A stretch of DNA of 64,000 bases from Rubricoccus sp963708165 (GTDB taxonomy: Bacteria; Bacteroidota; Rhodothermia; Rhodothermales; Rubricoccaceae): contig OY970187.1 in the NCBI GenBank assembly GCA_963708165.1, positions 2,976,001-3,040,000 on the forward strand, written 5' to 3'. How positions within the stretch are numbered: position 1 is the first letter of the stretch; every line of letters begins with the position of its first letter. The notes beneath the pieces were generated by a model. The model worked only from the letters and a program-made list of their open reading frames with translations, did no database searches and was not told the DNA's origin. Of the stretch, positions 19,048 to 27,922 are shown piece after piece. The translations under genes were made by a program, and so were the position numbers.

Positions 19048-20385
19048 GTGCTGTCCGCTCCTCTCCGTCGCGAAATCAAGGCCACGCTGACCCTCGCGGC
19101 GCCGCTCGTGGCGGCGCAGCTGGCGCAGATGTCGATGTCGTTCGTGGACGTGGTGATGGTGGGCCGCTTGGGCACGGGCGCGCTGGCGGCGGCCGTGCTG
19201 GGCTCGACGGCGTTTTTCACGCTCTCGCTGATCTGCGTGGGCGTGATCCTGGCCGTCAACCCGACGGTCGCGCAGGCGGTGGGCGCGGGGGACAGGGACC
19301 TCGCGGCGCGGGCGACGCGCCAGGGGCTGTGGCTCGCGGTGATCCTGGGCGTGCCGCTGTTCGTCGCGCTGGGCTGGAGCGAAGAGGGGCTTCTGGCGCT
19401 GGGCCAGGCCCCCGAGACCTCCGCGCTGGCGGGCGACTACCTCCGCGCGATCCGCTGGGGCATCGTGCCCAACCTGGCGTTCTCGGCGCTGCGCGGTTTT
19501 TACGAGGGCACCGGACGCGCCCGGCCGGTTCTGCTCGCGACGATCGTGGGCGTGGGCGTCAACGTCGTCGCCAACAACGCGCTGATGTACGGGAAGTGGG
19601 GACTGCCCGCGCTCGGGCTGGAAGGCACGGGCTGGAGCTCAGCGCTGGTCTTTGCCGCGATGGCCGCGAGCCTCGCGATTGGCATCCGCGTGCTCCCGGA
19701 CTTGCGTCGCTACGGCGTGCTCGTCGGGCTGCGCTCGCCCGATCCCGCGATGCTGGGCACGCTCGTACGGCTCGGTGCGCCCATCGGCGTGACCTTTGGG
19801 CTGGAGGCGGGCCTGTTCTCCGCCGCCACGCTGCTCGTGGGCTGGCTGGGCGAGGTGCCTCTGGCGGCGCACCAGATCGCGCTCAACGCGGCCTCGTTTA
19901 CGTTTATGGTGCCGCTCGGCATCGGTATGGCCGCGACGGTGCGCGTGGGACAACTCGTCGGTGCAGGCGACGAGGCGGGCGCGAGGCGGGCCGGGTTTGT
20001 CGCCGTCGCGCTGGGCGGCGCCTTTATGGCGCTCTCGGCGACGTTCCTGTGGCTACGTCCGTCGTGGATCGTGTTTCTCTACGCAGGCGCCACGCCAGAG
20101 GCGGAGATGGCGGCGCTCGCGACGGCGCTCCTGGGCATCGCGGCGGTCTTTCAACTCGTGGACGGCATCCAGGCGACCGCTGCGGGCGCGCTCCGCGGCC
20201 TCAAGGACACGACGGTTCCAGCCGTGATCGGCGCGATTTCGTACTGGGGCGTCGGTCTGGGCGTGGGCTACGGGCTCGCCTTCGGCCTGGGCTGGGGCGC
20301 CAGAGGCCTGTGGTGGGGCCTGACGGCGGGGCTTCTGGCGGCGGCCGTGTTGCTCGTCGCGCGGTTCCGGCGGCTCGTGCGGTAG
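19048..20385 (+). CDS. MATE family efflux transporter
   Basis: 445 residues from a GTG start; no nearer ATG keeps the family N-terminus LRREIKATLTLAAPLVAAQL. Twelve hydrophobic helices in two homologous halves. NorM-type features: QLAQMSMSFVDVVMVGRLG in helix 1, LICVGVILAVNPTVAQAVGAGD, RGFYEGTGRARPVL, and in the second half MVPLGIGMAATVRVGQLVGAGD and GIQATAAGALRGLKDT. Inner-membrane Na+ or H+ antiporter for cationic drugs or metabolites; the substrate cannot be predicted. It is convergent with the OmpA-family gene and ends before a 30-bp perfect palindrome. Confidence 0.93.
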   Translation: MLSAPLRREIKATLTLAAPLVAAQLAQMSMSFVDVVMVGRLGTGALAAAVLGSTAFFTLSLICVGVILAVNPTVAQAVGAGDRDLAARATRQGLWLAVILGVPLFVALGWSEEGLLALGQAPETSALAGDYLRAIRWGIVPNLAFSALRGFYEGTGRARPVLLATIVGVGVNVVANNALMYGKWGLPALGLEGTGWSSALVFAAMAASLAIGIRVLPDLRRYGVLVGLRSPDPAMLGTLVRLGAPIGVTFGLEAGLFSAATLLVGWLGEVPLAAHQIALNAASFTFMVPLGIGMAATVRVGQLVGAGDEAGARRAGFVAVALGGAFMALSATFLWLRPSWIVFLYAGATPEAEMAALATALLGIAAVFQLVDGIQATAAGALRGLKDTTVPAVIGAISYWGVGLGVGYGLAFGLGWGARGLWWGLTAGLLAAAVLLVARFRRLVR

Positions 20386-20437
20386 CCTCTGGCGCTGGGG
20401 ACGGGTGGAGAGAAAGGCGTTGCTCCTGGAGAGATGC

Positions 20438-20467
20438 GCGTCGGCCTCTGGCGCCAGAGGCCGACGC
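20438..20467. terminator. 30-bp perfect palindrome between convergent genes
   Basis: The iterated palindrome GCCTCTGGCGCCAGAGGC extended on both sides by GCGTCG/CGACGC to a 15-bp perfect inverted repeat. It lies between the convergent MATE and OmpA-family genes and overlaps the stop codon region of the latter. RNA from either strand would form a strong hairpin, but no T-run follows, so terminator function is a guess. Confidence 0.5.
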
Positions 20468-20468
20468 T

Positions 20469-21482
20469 CTAACGCAACCGCTCGCCCGCCTCGGGGTTGA
20501 GCACGCGAAACTCGACGCGGCGGTTGAGCGCGCGTCCGGTCTCGCTCTCGTTTGTGGCCACAGGCTGGTTCTCGCCGTAGCCTCGCGCGGTCAGCCTCTG
20601 GCGCGCGACGCCCTGCCCGGCGAGGTAGTTCACGACCGATTGCGCGCGGCGCTGCGACAGCGCGTCGTTGGTCGCGTCCGTGCCCACGTTGTCGGTGTGG
20701 CCACCGACCTCGATGCGGAGCGCGGGATAGCGCACGAGAACGACGATAAGCACGTCCAACGTCTGCTCCGAGATGGGCAGCAGGTTGGCCTTGGCGAACT
20801 CGAAGTTGACGAACGTGGTGCGGAAGAGGCCTGTGTCCAGAATGTCCCGCTCGATCTCCTCGACGGTCACGACCGGCGGCAGCGACGGAGCCGGAGCCTC
20901 TGGCGTGGCACGGACGGGACGCTCCGGGAGCTCGGTGATCGGGCGCTGGGGCGTCGGCACCGGGACGGGTACGAGAACGGTGCGCTCGGCCTGCGGCGTG
21001 TCATTGCGCCGCTCCTCACCGCGCGGGGCGACGGGTACGACCGCGACATCGCGCCGGTCGTCACGCTCGGCGCGTGCGAGGCGACGGTCGAGCGCGTCGA
21101 GCAGGCGGTTTTCGAGCCGGTCGAGGTCGCGCTGCGTCACGCCAGAGGCGGGACGGGCTGCAGCCTCTGGCGCCAGCGCCGTCTGTGGCGCCGCAGCGGA
21201 TGGTATCGCCAGAGGCACCGCGGGTCGTGCGGTGGGTGAGGCCTCTTGTGGAGGCGTGCGCCGACGGATTGCGCTGCCGGGACCGGCGCGGTAGTAAAAC
21301 ACGCCGCCTTCGGTGGGGAAGGCGAAGCGGGCCGTGCGCTGAGGAATAGCCTCTGGCGTGGCCGTGCTGTCACCAGCGGCCACGCGCGACGAGTCCACGC
21401 GCGACGAGTCAGGGGGCGTAGCCTCTTGCGCCGCCGCCAGAGGCGCGGCGGCGCAGAGAAGCGTAAGGAGGGCGGCGCGCAT
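20469..21482 (-). CDS. OmpA-family peptidoglycan-binding protein
   Basis: 337 residues. Signal peptide at 1-18 (APLAAAQ), a long low-complexity Pro/Ala/Arg region (about 20-190) rich in repeat-derived PEA, then an OmpA C-terminal domain (about 215-330). The binding-site segment is LRIEVGGHTDNVGTDATNDA then LSQRRAQSVVNYL and the closing ARGYGENQPVATNESETGR with NRRVEF. The domain binds diaminopimelate in the wall and tethers envelope complexes. Its ATG overlaps the stop of the upstream gene by one base (TAATG), so the two are translationally coupled. Confidence 0.9.
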   Translation of the reverse strand: MRAALLTLLCAAAPLAAAQEATPPDSSRVDSSRVAAGDSTATPEAIPQRTARFAFPTEGGVFYYRAGPGSAIRRRTPPQEASPTARPAVPLAIPSAAAPQTALAPEAAARPASGVTQRDLDRLENRLLDALDRRLARAERDDRRDVAVVPVAPRGEERRNDTPQAERTVLVPVPVPTPQRPITELPERPVRATPEAPAPSLPPVVTVEEIERDILDTGLFRTTFVNFEFAKANLLPISEQTLDVLIVVLVRYPALRIEVGGHTDNVGTDATNDALSQRRAQSVVNYLAGQGVARQRLTARGYGENQPVATNESETGRALNRRVEFRVLNPEAGERLR

Positions 21483-23440
21483 TAGTTCTGCGCCCCGTCA
21501 CGCTCGGCGAGGGCCTCGCGAAGCGCGTCGAGGAAGCGCGCTTGCAGGCGCTGCTCCATGCGCTCCAGGTCGGCCATCGTCACGCCAGAGGAAGGCGTGG
21601 TCTGCGGCGCAGTGCGCGCCGCGGTGCGGGCCGCGATGCGAGCGATCAGCCGCTCTTCGATCTCTGCCAGCTCGGCATCGGTCAGGACCGGCGCCAGAGG
21701 ATCGCGCGAGGCGAGCACTTCGGTAATGGTCTCGCGGACGGCTGCGCGGAGGTCGGCGTCGCTCGGCGCCAGAGGCGCGTCGGACTCGATCATGACGCCA
21801 CCGGGAGGGCCGTAGCGGACGTACAGTTCGCCTTCGCGCGGCAGCGGAATCGTGACCATGTGATCGGCCTGGGGCGCGGTGACCTGGCGCTCAATGATGA
21901 CGTCTTCGTCCACGATAAAGTCGACGACCGAGGGTTCGCCGTTGATCGTCTGCCGCTCCAGCACCGTCGTGTCGCGAAGCACAGCGATCTGCTGCCGCTC
22001 CAACCTCGCAATGCGCAGCGAGTCGCCAGAGGCGCGGGCGTCGGCGAGTTGCCGCGCGAGCACGGCGCGGGCCTCGTCCGAGGCGGAGACTTCGATGTTG
22101 CGGCGCGCTTCGAGGGCGAGCATCTCGGCGCGGACCGAATCGCGTGCGGCTTCGAGCTCGGCCCGCTCGACGGCCATCGCGGCGCGCTCCTCGTCCAGCG
22201 TGGACTGGCGCACCACCTGCACGTCACTCCCCGCCTTGCCGCCGATGCCGACGGCCAGGCCTACGCGATACATCGGGCTGAAGTACACGTCCTCGGGCTG
22301 GCTGAGGTCAGATTCGTCCTGCGTGCTCATCAGCAGCCCGCGCACCTCGCCGATCGCGCGGAGGCGTGGCGAAACGAGAACGCCCACACCCAGACCTGCC
22401 GCCGCGAACGGCGTGTCCTCGGCGCTGGTGTTGTTGGGCTCGGCACTCTCGTCGGTCGCGTAGCCCTCCAGCACATTCAGGTACCCACCGCCGACCGAAA
22501 GAAACGGCACAATCCCGCGCCCTTCGCTCAAGCGCAGGCGCAGGTTGCCACCGATCATCTGGATGTTCTCGATGTCCGTCGGGTTGGTGTCGCCGGTGCC
22601 TCTGGCGTAAAACCCTCGGATGCCCACGAGAGGCCCGAAGTCGAGCCCGGCTTCTGCACCAACGAACGTCTGGTCGCGCAGCGAGAGCGCGTCGTCGAAC
22701 TGCGCGTGTGCCGCAAACGGCTCCACGACGAGGCTCAGGCCCGAGAGCCCCCCTGAGAACTGGCGCTGGAACTCGCGGTCGAGCTCGCTCAGCTGTCCGG
22801 GGCGGCGTCCGCCGATGTACACGTTGGCCGCAACGCGCGCGCCCAGGTTGTGAACGGTCGTCTGCTCGAAATCACCCAGCGCGACGCCAGAGGCGCTCAG
22901 GTCCTCTGGCGAGAAAAATGTGGCGCCAGGGTTGTAGCGGTACGTGAAGTCCTCGGCCGCGATGGAAATGCCAAAGCGGTCGAAAGCCGTGAACTGCAAG
23001 CCCGCTCCGCCAATGAGGTAGATGCTGCGTGTCGCCTCCAGGCCGTCCGGGTTGAGACGCACGATGCCCGTTCCCGCGGTCAGGTACGGCACGACGGCCG
23101 TGCTGAGCAGGTTGAGCTTGAGCGCGCCACCGTAGCGCTGCACCTTGACATCGCGCGTGGCGAGCCCGCCAAAGGTCGCCTCTGGCGCGTCGAAGCCTGA
23201 AAGGCCGGCAAAGTCAGTCTCGAACGAGCCCAGCTGGAAGCTGCCGCCGAGCTCGATAAACTCTCCAAAGGAGAAGCCGACGCCGCCACCGTACAAGAGG
23301 CCATCCGAGAGGGCCGCATCGCTGTCAAAGACGACGTAGTTGGCAGACGGCGTGAGCCGGTACCCGATGCCCTGAATCTGCGCCGTGGCAGGCATCGCGC
23401 AGATCAGCGCGAGGCTGACGGATAGTAGAAAGGAGCGCAT
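21482..23440 (-). CDS. Outer-membrane beta-barrel protein with coiled-coil tail
   Basis: 652 residues from the ATG at 23440, chosen because it starts the signal peptide MRSFLLSVSLALICAMPATA; an upstream ATG adds 12 residues that do not fit. Residues about 20-410 are Gly/aromatic-rich alternating strands typical of an outer-membrane barrel (LLYGGGVGFSFGEFIELGG, VPYLTAGTGIVRLN, MYRVGLAVGIGGKAG). Residues about 415-480 are coiled coil (MAVERAELEAARDSVRAEML), followed by a charged tail. The family is not recognised. With the overlapping OmpA-family gene it may form an outer-membrane/cell-wall pair. Confidence 0.78.
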   Translation of the reverse strand: MRSFLLSVSLALICAMPATAQIQGIGYRLTPSANYVVFDSDAALSDGLLYGGGVGFSFGEFIELGGSFQLGSFETDFAGLSGFDAPEATFGGLATRDVKVQRYGGALKLNLLSTAVVPYLTAGTGIVRLNPDGLEATRSIYLIGGAGLQFTAFDRFGISIAAEDFTYRYNPGATFFSPEDLSASGVALGDFEQTTVHNLGARVAANVYIGGRRPGQLSELDREFQRQFSGGLSGLSLVVEPFAAHAQFDDALSLRDQTFVGAEAGLDFGPLVGIRGFYARGTGDTNPTDIENIQMIGGNLRLRLSEGRGIVPFLSVGGGYLNVLEGYATDESAEPNNTSAEDTPFAAAGLGVGVLVSPRLRAIGEVRGLLMSTQDESDLSQPEDVYFSPMYRVGLAVGIGGKAGSDVQVVRQSTLDEERAAMAVERAELEAARDSVRAEMLALEARRNIEVSASDEARAVLARQLADARASGDSLRIARLERQQIAVLRDTTVLERQTINGEPSVVDFIVDEDVIIERQVTAPQADHMVTIPLPREGELYVRYGPPGGVMIESDAPLAPSDADLRAAVRETITEVLASRDPLAPVLTDAELAEIEERLIARIAARTAARTAPQTTPSSGVTMADLERMEQRLQARFLDALREALAERDGAQN

Positions 23441-23693
23441 GAGCAGTCGGGGAGAGGCGGGGTAGGGGAGCCGCACGTTAACACGCGCGCCGCGGCGTCC
23501 CTAGGGGAAAGCCTCGTTTCCGGCCCGCTCATCACTTCCTCTCACAATGGCAGCCTCTGGCGCGAGGCGGGCGGTCGCCAGAGGGCGAGAGCTTCGCCAG
23601 AGGCCGTACGGGAGACGATCGTGGCACTTCTGGACACGCGAGGTTTTGCGCAGCAGCACACGGAGTCGCGGCATGGACCCAGGTTTCCCCCAC

Positions 23694-23711
23694 TTTCAAC
23701 TCGCGTTGAAA
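23694..23711. promoter_or_regulatory. Inverted repeat TTTCAAC-N4-GTTGAAA upstream of actA
   Basis: A 7-4-7 perfect inverted repeat, 58 bases upstream of the TATCTT box and about 140 bases upstream of the actA ATG. A second repeat of the same architecture (TTTCA-N8-TGAAA) lies at 32428-32445, before the oxidase part of the cluster. Both look like binding sites for a dimeric regulator. Confidence 0.5.
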
Positions 23712-23768
23712 CCCTCCGTGCGTGGCAAAGCACGTCACTTCCGCTCGTCAGGGTCAGCCAGTTCGGTC

Positions 23769-23774
23769 TATCTT
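23769..23774 (+). promoter_or_regulatory. Putative -7 box (TATCTT) of the act operon
   Basis: TATCTT followed by GG, 78 bases before the actA ATG. It is the best match to the window's TAnCTT promoter hexamer in this gap. Confidence 0.4.
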
Positions 23775-23851
23775 GGCGGTGCTACAAAGGGCTCCGATCT
23801 AGTTTCGGTAACCGCCCTCAAGCTCACACCCCCCTGGGCCCCTACCGAGGC

Positions 23852-24520
23852 ATGCAGCTTTTCCCTCGCAACGCCAACGCGCTACCGGCGCTCTCGATTC
23901 TAGGCGCCCTCGGCGGCGGCCTGATGGTCGTGATTCTGGCGACGTACTACCTCTCGCCTGAGTTTTACGAAGTCGGCTATCAACCGGAGCAGCCGGTTCC
24001 GTACAGCCACGCCTTCCACGCGGGACAGCTCGGCATGGACTGCCGGTACTGCCACAACCACGTGGAGCAGAGCCCGCACGCCAACATCCCGAGCACGCAG
24101 ACGTGTATGAACTGCCACTCGCAGATTCAGACGCAGAGTGTGAAGCTGCTCCCCGTCCGCGAGAGCTGGGCCACCGGCGAACCCATCGAATGGGTACAGG
24201 TCCACCACCTGGCGGACTACGCGCACTTCTCGCATGCTGCCCACGTCAACGTGGGCGTGGGCTGTGCAAGCTGCCACGGCCGCGTCGACCAGATGGAGGT
24301 CGTCTACCAGGCCGAGCCGCTCAGCATGGGCTGGTGCCTGGAATGCCACCGCGCGCCTGAGGAATACCTCGTCCCGCCAGAGGAGGTCACCAACCTCGCC
24401 TACCTGGACGAGATCAAAGCTGACGACGACCGCTGGGACGCTTACGTCGCCTCCAACGTCGAGCGCATCAAGGCCGAGGGCATCGCCCCGCCTGAGAACT
24501 GCTCCGCCTGCCACTACTAG
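23852..24520 (+). CDS. actA: Alternative complex III pentaheme cytochrome c subunit
   Basis: 222 residues from the ATG at 23852. The reading frame is open further upstream, but MQLFPRNANALPALSILGAL starts the known type of N-terminal anchor helix (LGGGLMVVILATYYL). Five CxxCH heme sites: CRYCH, CMNCH, CASCH, CLECH and CSACH, the last at the C-terminus, matching the pentaheme ActA. As the periplasmic subunit of ACIII it carries electrons taken from menaquinol toward cytochrome c or the oxidase. It is the first gene of a run in the same order as in Rhodothermus marinus. Confidence 0.95.
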   Translation: MQLFPRNANALPALSILGALGGGLMVVILATYYLSPEFYEVGYQPEQPVPYSHAFHAGQLGMDCRYCHNHVEQSPHANIPSTQTCMNCHSQIQTQSVKLLPVRESWATGEPIEWVQVHHLADYAHFSHAAHVNVGVGCASCHGRVDQMEVVYQAEPLSMGWCLECHRAPEEYLVPPEEVTNLAYLDEIKADDDRWDAYVASNVERIKAEGIAPPENCSACHY

Positions 24521-24579
24521 AGACCGCAGAGTCTGAGGCCGGGGTTCTCCCGGTTGCAGGCCCCTGAGTCCCTCACCCG

Positions 24580-27500
24580 ATGATCGAACTCGACGTTCTT
24601 GGTGCCGCAGAGATCGCGGCCGACGACGACGCCCAGGCCGCCCACAACCAGCCGCGCCAGTGGCGCAGCCCTGCAGACCGCGACAACGCCCCCGGCTACG
24701 CCGCGCTGCGCCAGCGCGAGTTTCTCGACGGCGCCGTCGAGAGCCCTGGCGGCGATCCAGGCCCCGACCGCCGCACCTTTCTAAAGGTCATGGGCGCCTC
24801 CGTCGCGATGGCGGGTCTCACAGGCTGCCGCCGGCCCGTCGAAGAGGTGCTGCCGTACGCACGCAAGCCCGAGAACATCATTCCGGGTGTCGCGAACTAC
24901 TACGCGACCTCGATGCCGCTCGGAGGTGTGAGCCACGCGCTGCTGGTGCAAAGCCACGAGGGACGCCCGACCAAGGTCGAAGGCAACCCTGAGCACCCCA
25001 TCGCGCAGGGCTCCGCCGACACGTTCGCCTATGCGAGCGTGCTCAACATGTACGACCCGGACCGCTCCAAGCACGTCTGGCGCCGCGGCGATGGTGCGAC
25101 CGATGCCGAGCGCATGGACGCTGGCGGCTGGAACGCCTTTGTCGCCGCGATGGCACAGTTCCGCCTCCAGGCCGCAAACACGCCTCTGGCGGTGCTGGCC
25201 GCCCCAGACCCCTCCCCGACGGGCGCACGTTTGCGTCGGCAGGTCGAGAGCACGTTCCCCGGCGCACGCTGGATCACGATCCACCCAGGCGGAGACGACC
25301 TGCACGCGCAGGGCACGCAACTCGCATTTGGGCGCCCGCTGCGCCCGCTTTACCAGTTCTCCGAGGCCGACATCATTGTCTCGTTCGACGGCGATTTTCT
25401 GGGCGAGGACCCCAACTCGGTCTACAACTCGCGCGAGTACGCTGCCAGCCGCCGCGTCGACACGCGCGAAGCTGCAGGCCGCCCCGCGATGAGCCGCCTG
25501 TACGTCGCCGAGAGCTCGTACACCACGACGGGCGGCATGGCCGACCACCGCCTCGCTTTTAAGGCCAGCGACGTAAGCCTCTTCGCAGGCGCTGTCGCGA
25601 CCGCGCTCGGTGTCTCCACCGGTGCGCCCGCGTTCGCCGTCTCGCCAGAGGCCAAGCAGTTCGCCGAAGTCCTCGCCGAAGACGTGCTCGCCTCTGGCGG
25701 ACGCGCGGCGTTCGTCGCCGGGGACGCGCAGCCCGCCGAGATCCACGCACTTTGCGCCTCGCTCAACGCTCGCTTCGGTGCGCAGTGCGTGAGCTACCTC
25801 GACACGGGCGCCACGCCAGAGGCCCCGGTCGGGCCGCAGCTTGCTCGGCTCGTGCAAGACATGGCCTCTGGCGCTGTCGGCGCGGTCGTCATGTTGGGCA
25901 CGAACCCGGTCTACACGCTCCCTGCTGAGCTTCAGTTCGAAGCGGCGCTCGCTCGCGTGCCGCTCTCGATTCACCTGGGCCTGCACCGCGACGAGACGGC
26001 GCAGCGCAGCACGTGGCACGTACCGCAGGCGCACTATCTGGAGTCGTGGGGCGACGGCCGCTCCTACGACGGCACCTTCTCGATCACGCAGCCGCTGATC
26101 GCACCTCTCTACGCCGACGCACACTCCGCGCTCGAAGTCGTGGGCGCCATGCTCACCGGCCGCGACGTGACGGGCTACGACCTGGTCCGCGAAGCCTTTG
26201 CCGATCAGGTCGGTGGGGGAGCGGGCACGCAGGCGTTCGAGAACAACTGGCGCACGCTGCTCCACGACGGCTTCCTGCCCGACACGCAGTTCGCCGCCTC
26301 TGGCGTCGGCGCAGGCGCGGTAGACCTTTCGGGCCTGCGAGCCGCGCCAGAGGGTAGCACCGAACTCGTCGTGCGCACCTCGCCGACGCTCTACGACGGC
26401 CTCTTTTCCAACAACAGTTGGATGCAAGAGACGCCGCACCCCGTCACCAAGGTGGTATGGGACAACGTCGCCATGATGAGCGCTGCGACTGCCGCGCGGC
26501 TCGAGGTGGACGCCTACATCGACAAGCAGGACATCGACGCCGATACGGTCACCATCACGGCCAATGGCGCCGAGGTGACGCTGCCCGTCTGGATCCAGCC
26601 CGGCCACCCCGACAACAGCATTACAGCCTACCTGGGCTACGGGCGCGAGATCGCGACCGAGCGCACGATCGACATGGGCGGCCCGCTGGAGCGCCTCAAC
26701 ACGTGGCTGATGCCCGGCAGCACAGACACAGACGTGTACCGCCCTGGGCCCCTGGCGAACGGCGTCGGCCAGCGCGTCGAAGGACTGCGCCCCGCCTCGT
26801 TTACCTCGGTCGCGCCAGAGGCTACCGTCGTCAAAGCCTCTGGCGGAGACTTCCAGGTCGTCACCACGCAGGACCACGGGTCCATGGAGGGCCGCGCCAT
26901 CGTGCGGATGCAGGAAGTTGCAGAGTATCTAAACACACCGCGCCCCTTCGACGCCGAGCACCTCATTGAGGACACGCCCTGGGAAGACTTCCCGCCGCTG
27001 TGGGGCACTGAAAACAGTGCCTCGGAGCAAATGCTGGAGGACGAGCCCAACCTGATGTACGCAGAGCAGCAGTGGGGCATGACGGTCGACCTCAACTCCT
27101 GCAGCGGTTGCAACGCGTGCGTTGTGGCGTGCACGAGCGAGAACAACGTGCCCGTCGTCGGCAAGGATCAGGTGGGTCGCGGTCGCGAGATGCACTGGCT
27201 GCGCCTGGACCGCTACTACGTAGGCGGCGAAACCGACGACCGCCCCGGCATGGTCACCATGCCGATGATGTGCCAGCACTGCGAAAACGCACCGTGCGAG
27301 CAGGTTTGCCCCGTCGCCGCTACCGTCCACTCCCCGGACGGCACCAACGCGATGGTCTACAACCGGTGCATCGGCACGCGCTACTGCGCGAACAACTGCC
27401 CCTACAAGGTGCGCCGCTACAACTTCTACAACTGGACCAAGACGCTCCCCGTCGAGGTGCAGATGCAGCAGAACCCTAACGTCACGGTCCGCTATCGCGG

Positions 27501-27855
27501 CGTGATGGAGAAGTGCTCCTTCTGCATCCACCGCGTACGCCGCGTGCAGCAGTACGCGCACATCGAGGACCGGCCTCTGGCGGATGGAGAAGTGCTCACG
27601 GCCTGCCAGCAGGCCTGCCCGAGCAACGCCATCGTGTTCGGAGACCTCAAAGACCCGAACAGCGCCGTCAGCCAGTCCAAGCGCAGCAGCCGCAATTATG
27701 CGCTGCTCGCCGAACTGGCCGTCAAGCCACGCCTGACCTACCTCGCGCGTCTCCGCAACCCCCACCCTCGCCTCGCGACTCCGTTCGACGCGCTCGACGA
27801 CGGCCACCACGGTGGCGGCGACCACGCCGAGACCGCCGACGACGCCCACGCTTAG
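24580..27855 (+). CDS. actB: Alternative complex III iron-sulfur / molybdopterin-like subunit
   Basis: 1091 residues, a fusion as in other ActB proteins. N-terminal part with a Tat-like/lipoprotein segment DRRTFLKVMGASVAMAGLTGC (printed region about 63-84), then a molybdopterin-oxidoreductase-like domain (about 90-780) that in this family carries no Mo cofactor. The ferredoxin part (about 835-1035) has four cysteine clusters: CSGCNACVVAC, CQHCENAPCEQVCP, CIGTRYCANNCP and CSFC with CQQACP. These would carry the Fe-S clusters linking quinol oxidation to the hemes. The protein faces the periplasm and docks on ActC and ActF. Starts 59 bases after actA. Confidence 0.95.
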   Translation: MIELDVLGAAEIAADDDAQAAHNQPRQWRSPADRDNAPGYAALRQREFLDGAVESPGGDPGPDRRTFLKVMGASVAMAGLTGCRRPVEEVLPYARKPENIIPGVANYYATSMPLGGVSHALLVQSHEGRPTKVEGNPEHPIAQGSADTFAYASVLNMYDPDRSKHVWRRGDGATDAERMDAGGWNAFVAAMAQFRLQAANTPLAVLAAPDPSPTGARLRRQVESTFPGARWITIHPGGDDLHAQGTQLAFGRPLRPLYQFSEADIIVSFDGDFLGEDPNSVYNSREYAASRRVDTREAAGRPAMSRLYVAESSYTTTGGMADHRLAFKASDVSLFAGAVATALGVSTGAPAFAVSPEAKQFAEVLAEDVLASGGRAAFVAGDAQPAEIHALCASLNARFGAQCVSYLDTGATPEAPVGPQLARLVQDMASGAVGAVVMLGTNPVYTLPAELQFEAALARVPLSIHLGLHRDETAQRSTWHVPQAHYLESWGDGRSYDGTFSITQPLIAPLYADAHSALEVVGAMLTGRDVTGYDLVREAFADQVGGGAGTQAFENNWRTLLHDGFLPDTQFAASGVGAGAVDLSGLRAAPEGSTELVVRTSPTLYDGLFSNNSWMQETPHPVTKVVWDNVAMMSAATAARLEVDAYIDKQDIDADTVTITANGAEVTLPVWIQPGHPDNSITAYLGYGREIATERTIDMGGPLERLNTWLMPGSTDTDVYRPGPLANGVGQRVEGLRPASFTSVAPEATVVKASGGDFQVVTTQDHGSMEGRAIVRMQEVAEYLNTPRPFDAEHLIEDTPWEDFPPLWGTENSASEQMLEDEPNLMYAEQQWGMTVDLNSCSGCNACVVACTSENNVPVVGKDQVGRGREMHWLRLDRYYVGGETDDRPGMVTMPMMCQHCENAPCEQVCPVAATVHSPDGTNAMVYNRCIGTRYCANNCPYKVRRYNFYNWTKTLPVEVQMQQNPNVTVRYRGVMEKCSFCIHRVRRVQQYAHIEDRPLADGEVLTACQQACPSNAIVFGDLKDPNSAVSQSKRSSRNYALLAELAVKPRLTYLARLRNPHPRLATPFDALDDGHHGGGDHAETADDAHA

Positions 27856-27922
27856 CCCGACCCGCTAGAGCCTTTCTCGCCAGAGGTCTCTGGCGCCAGA
27901 GGCACCCCCACACGCCCACACA
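27856..27922. repeat. Iterated repeats between actB and actC
   Basis: Three half-sites, CGCCAGAGG, TCTCTGGCG and GCCAGAGGC, within about 25 bases, forming overlapping possible hairpins inside the operon. They do not separate transcription units in any obvious way. Confidence 0.7.

Larger units (their letters stand above)
23441..23851. other. Regulatory gap upstream of the respiratory operon
   Basis: 411 bases between divergent genes. ORFs here are open only by chance, because the actA protein begins at 23852. The gap holds repeat half-sites (23551-23605), an 18-bp inverted repeat (23694-23711) and a TATCTT box (23769-23774). Confidence 0.6.
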
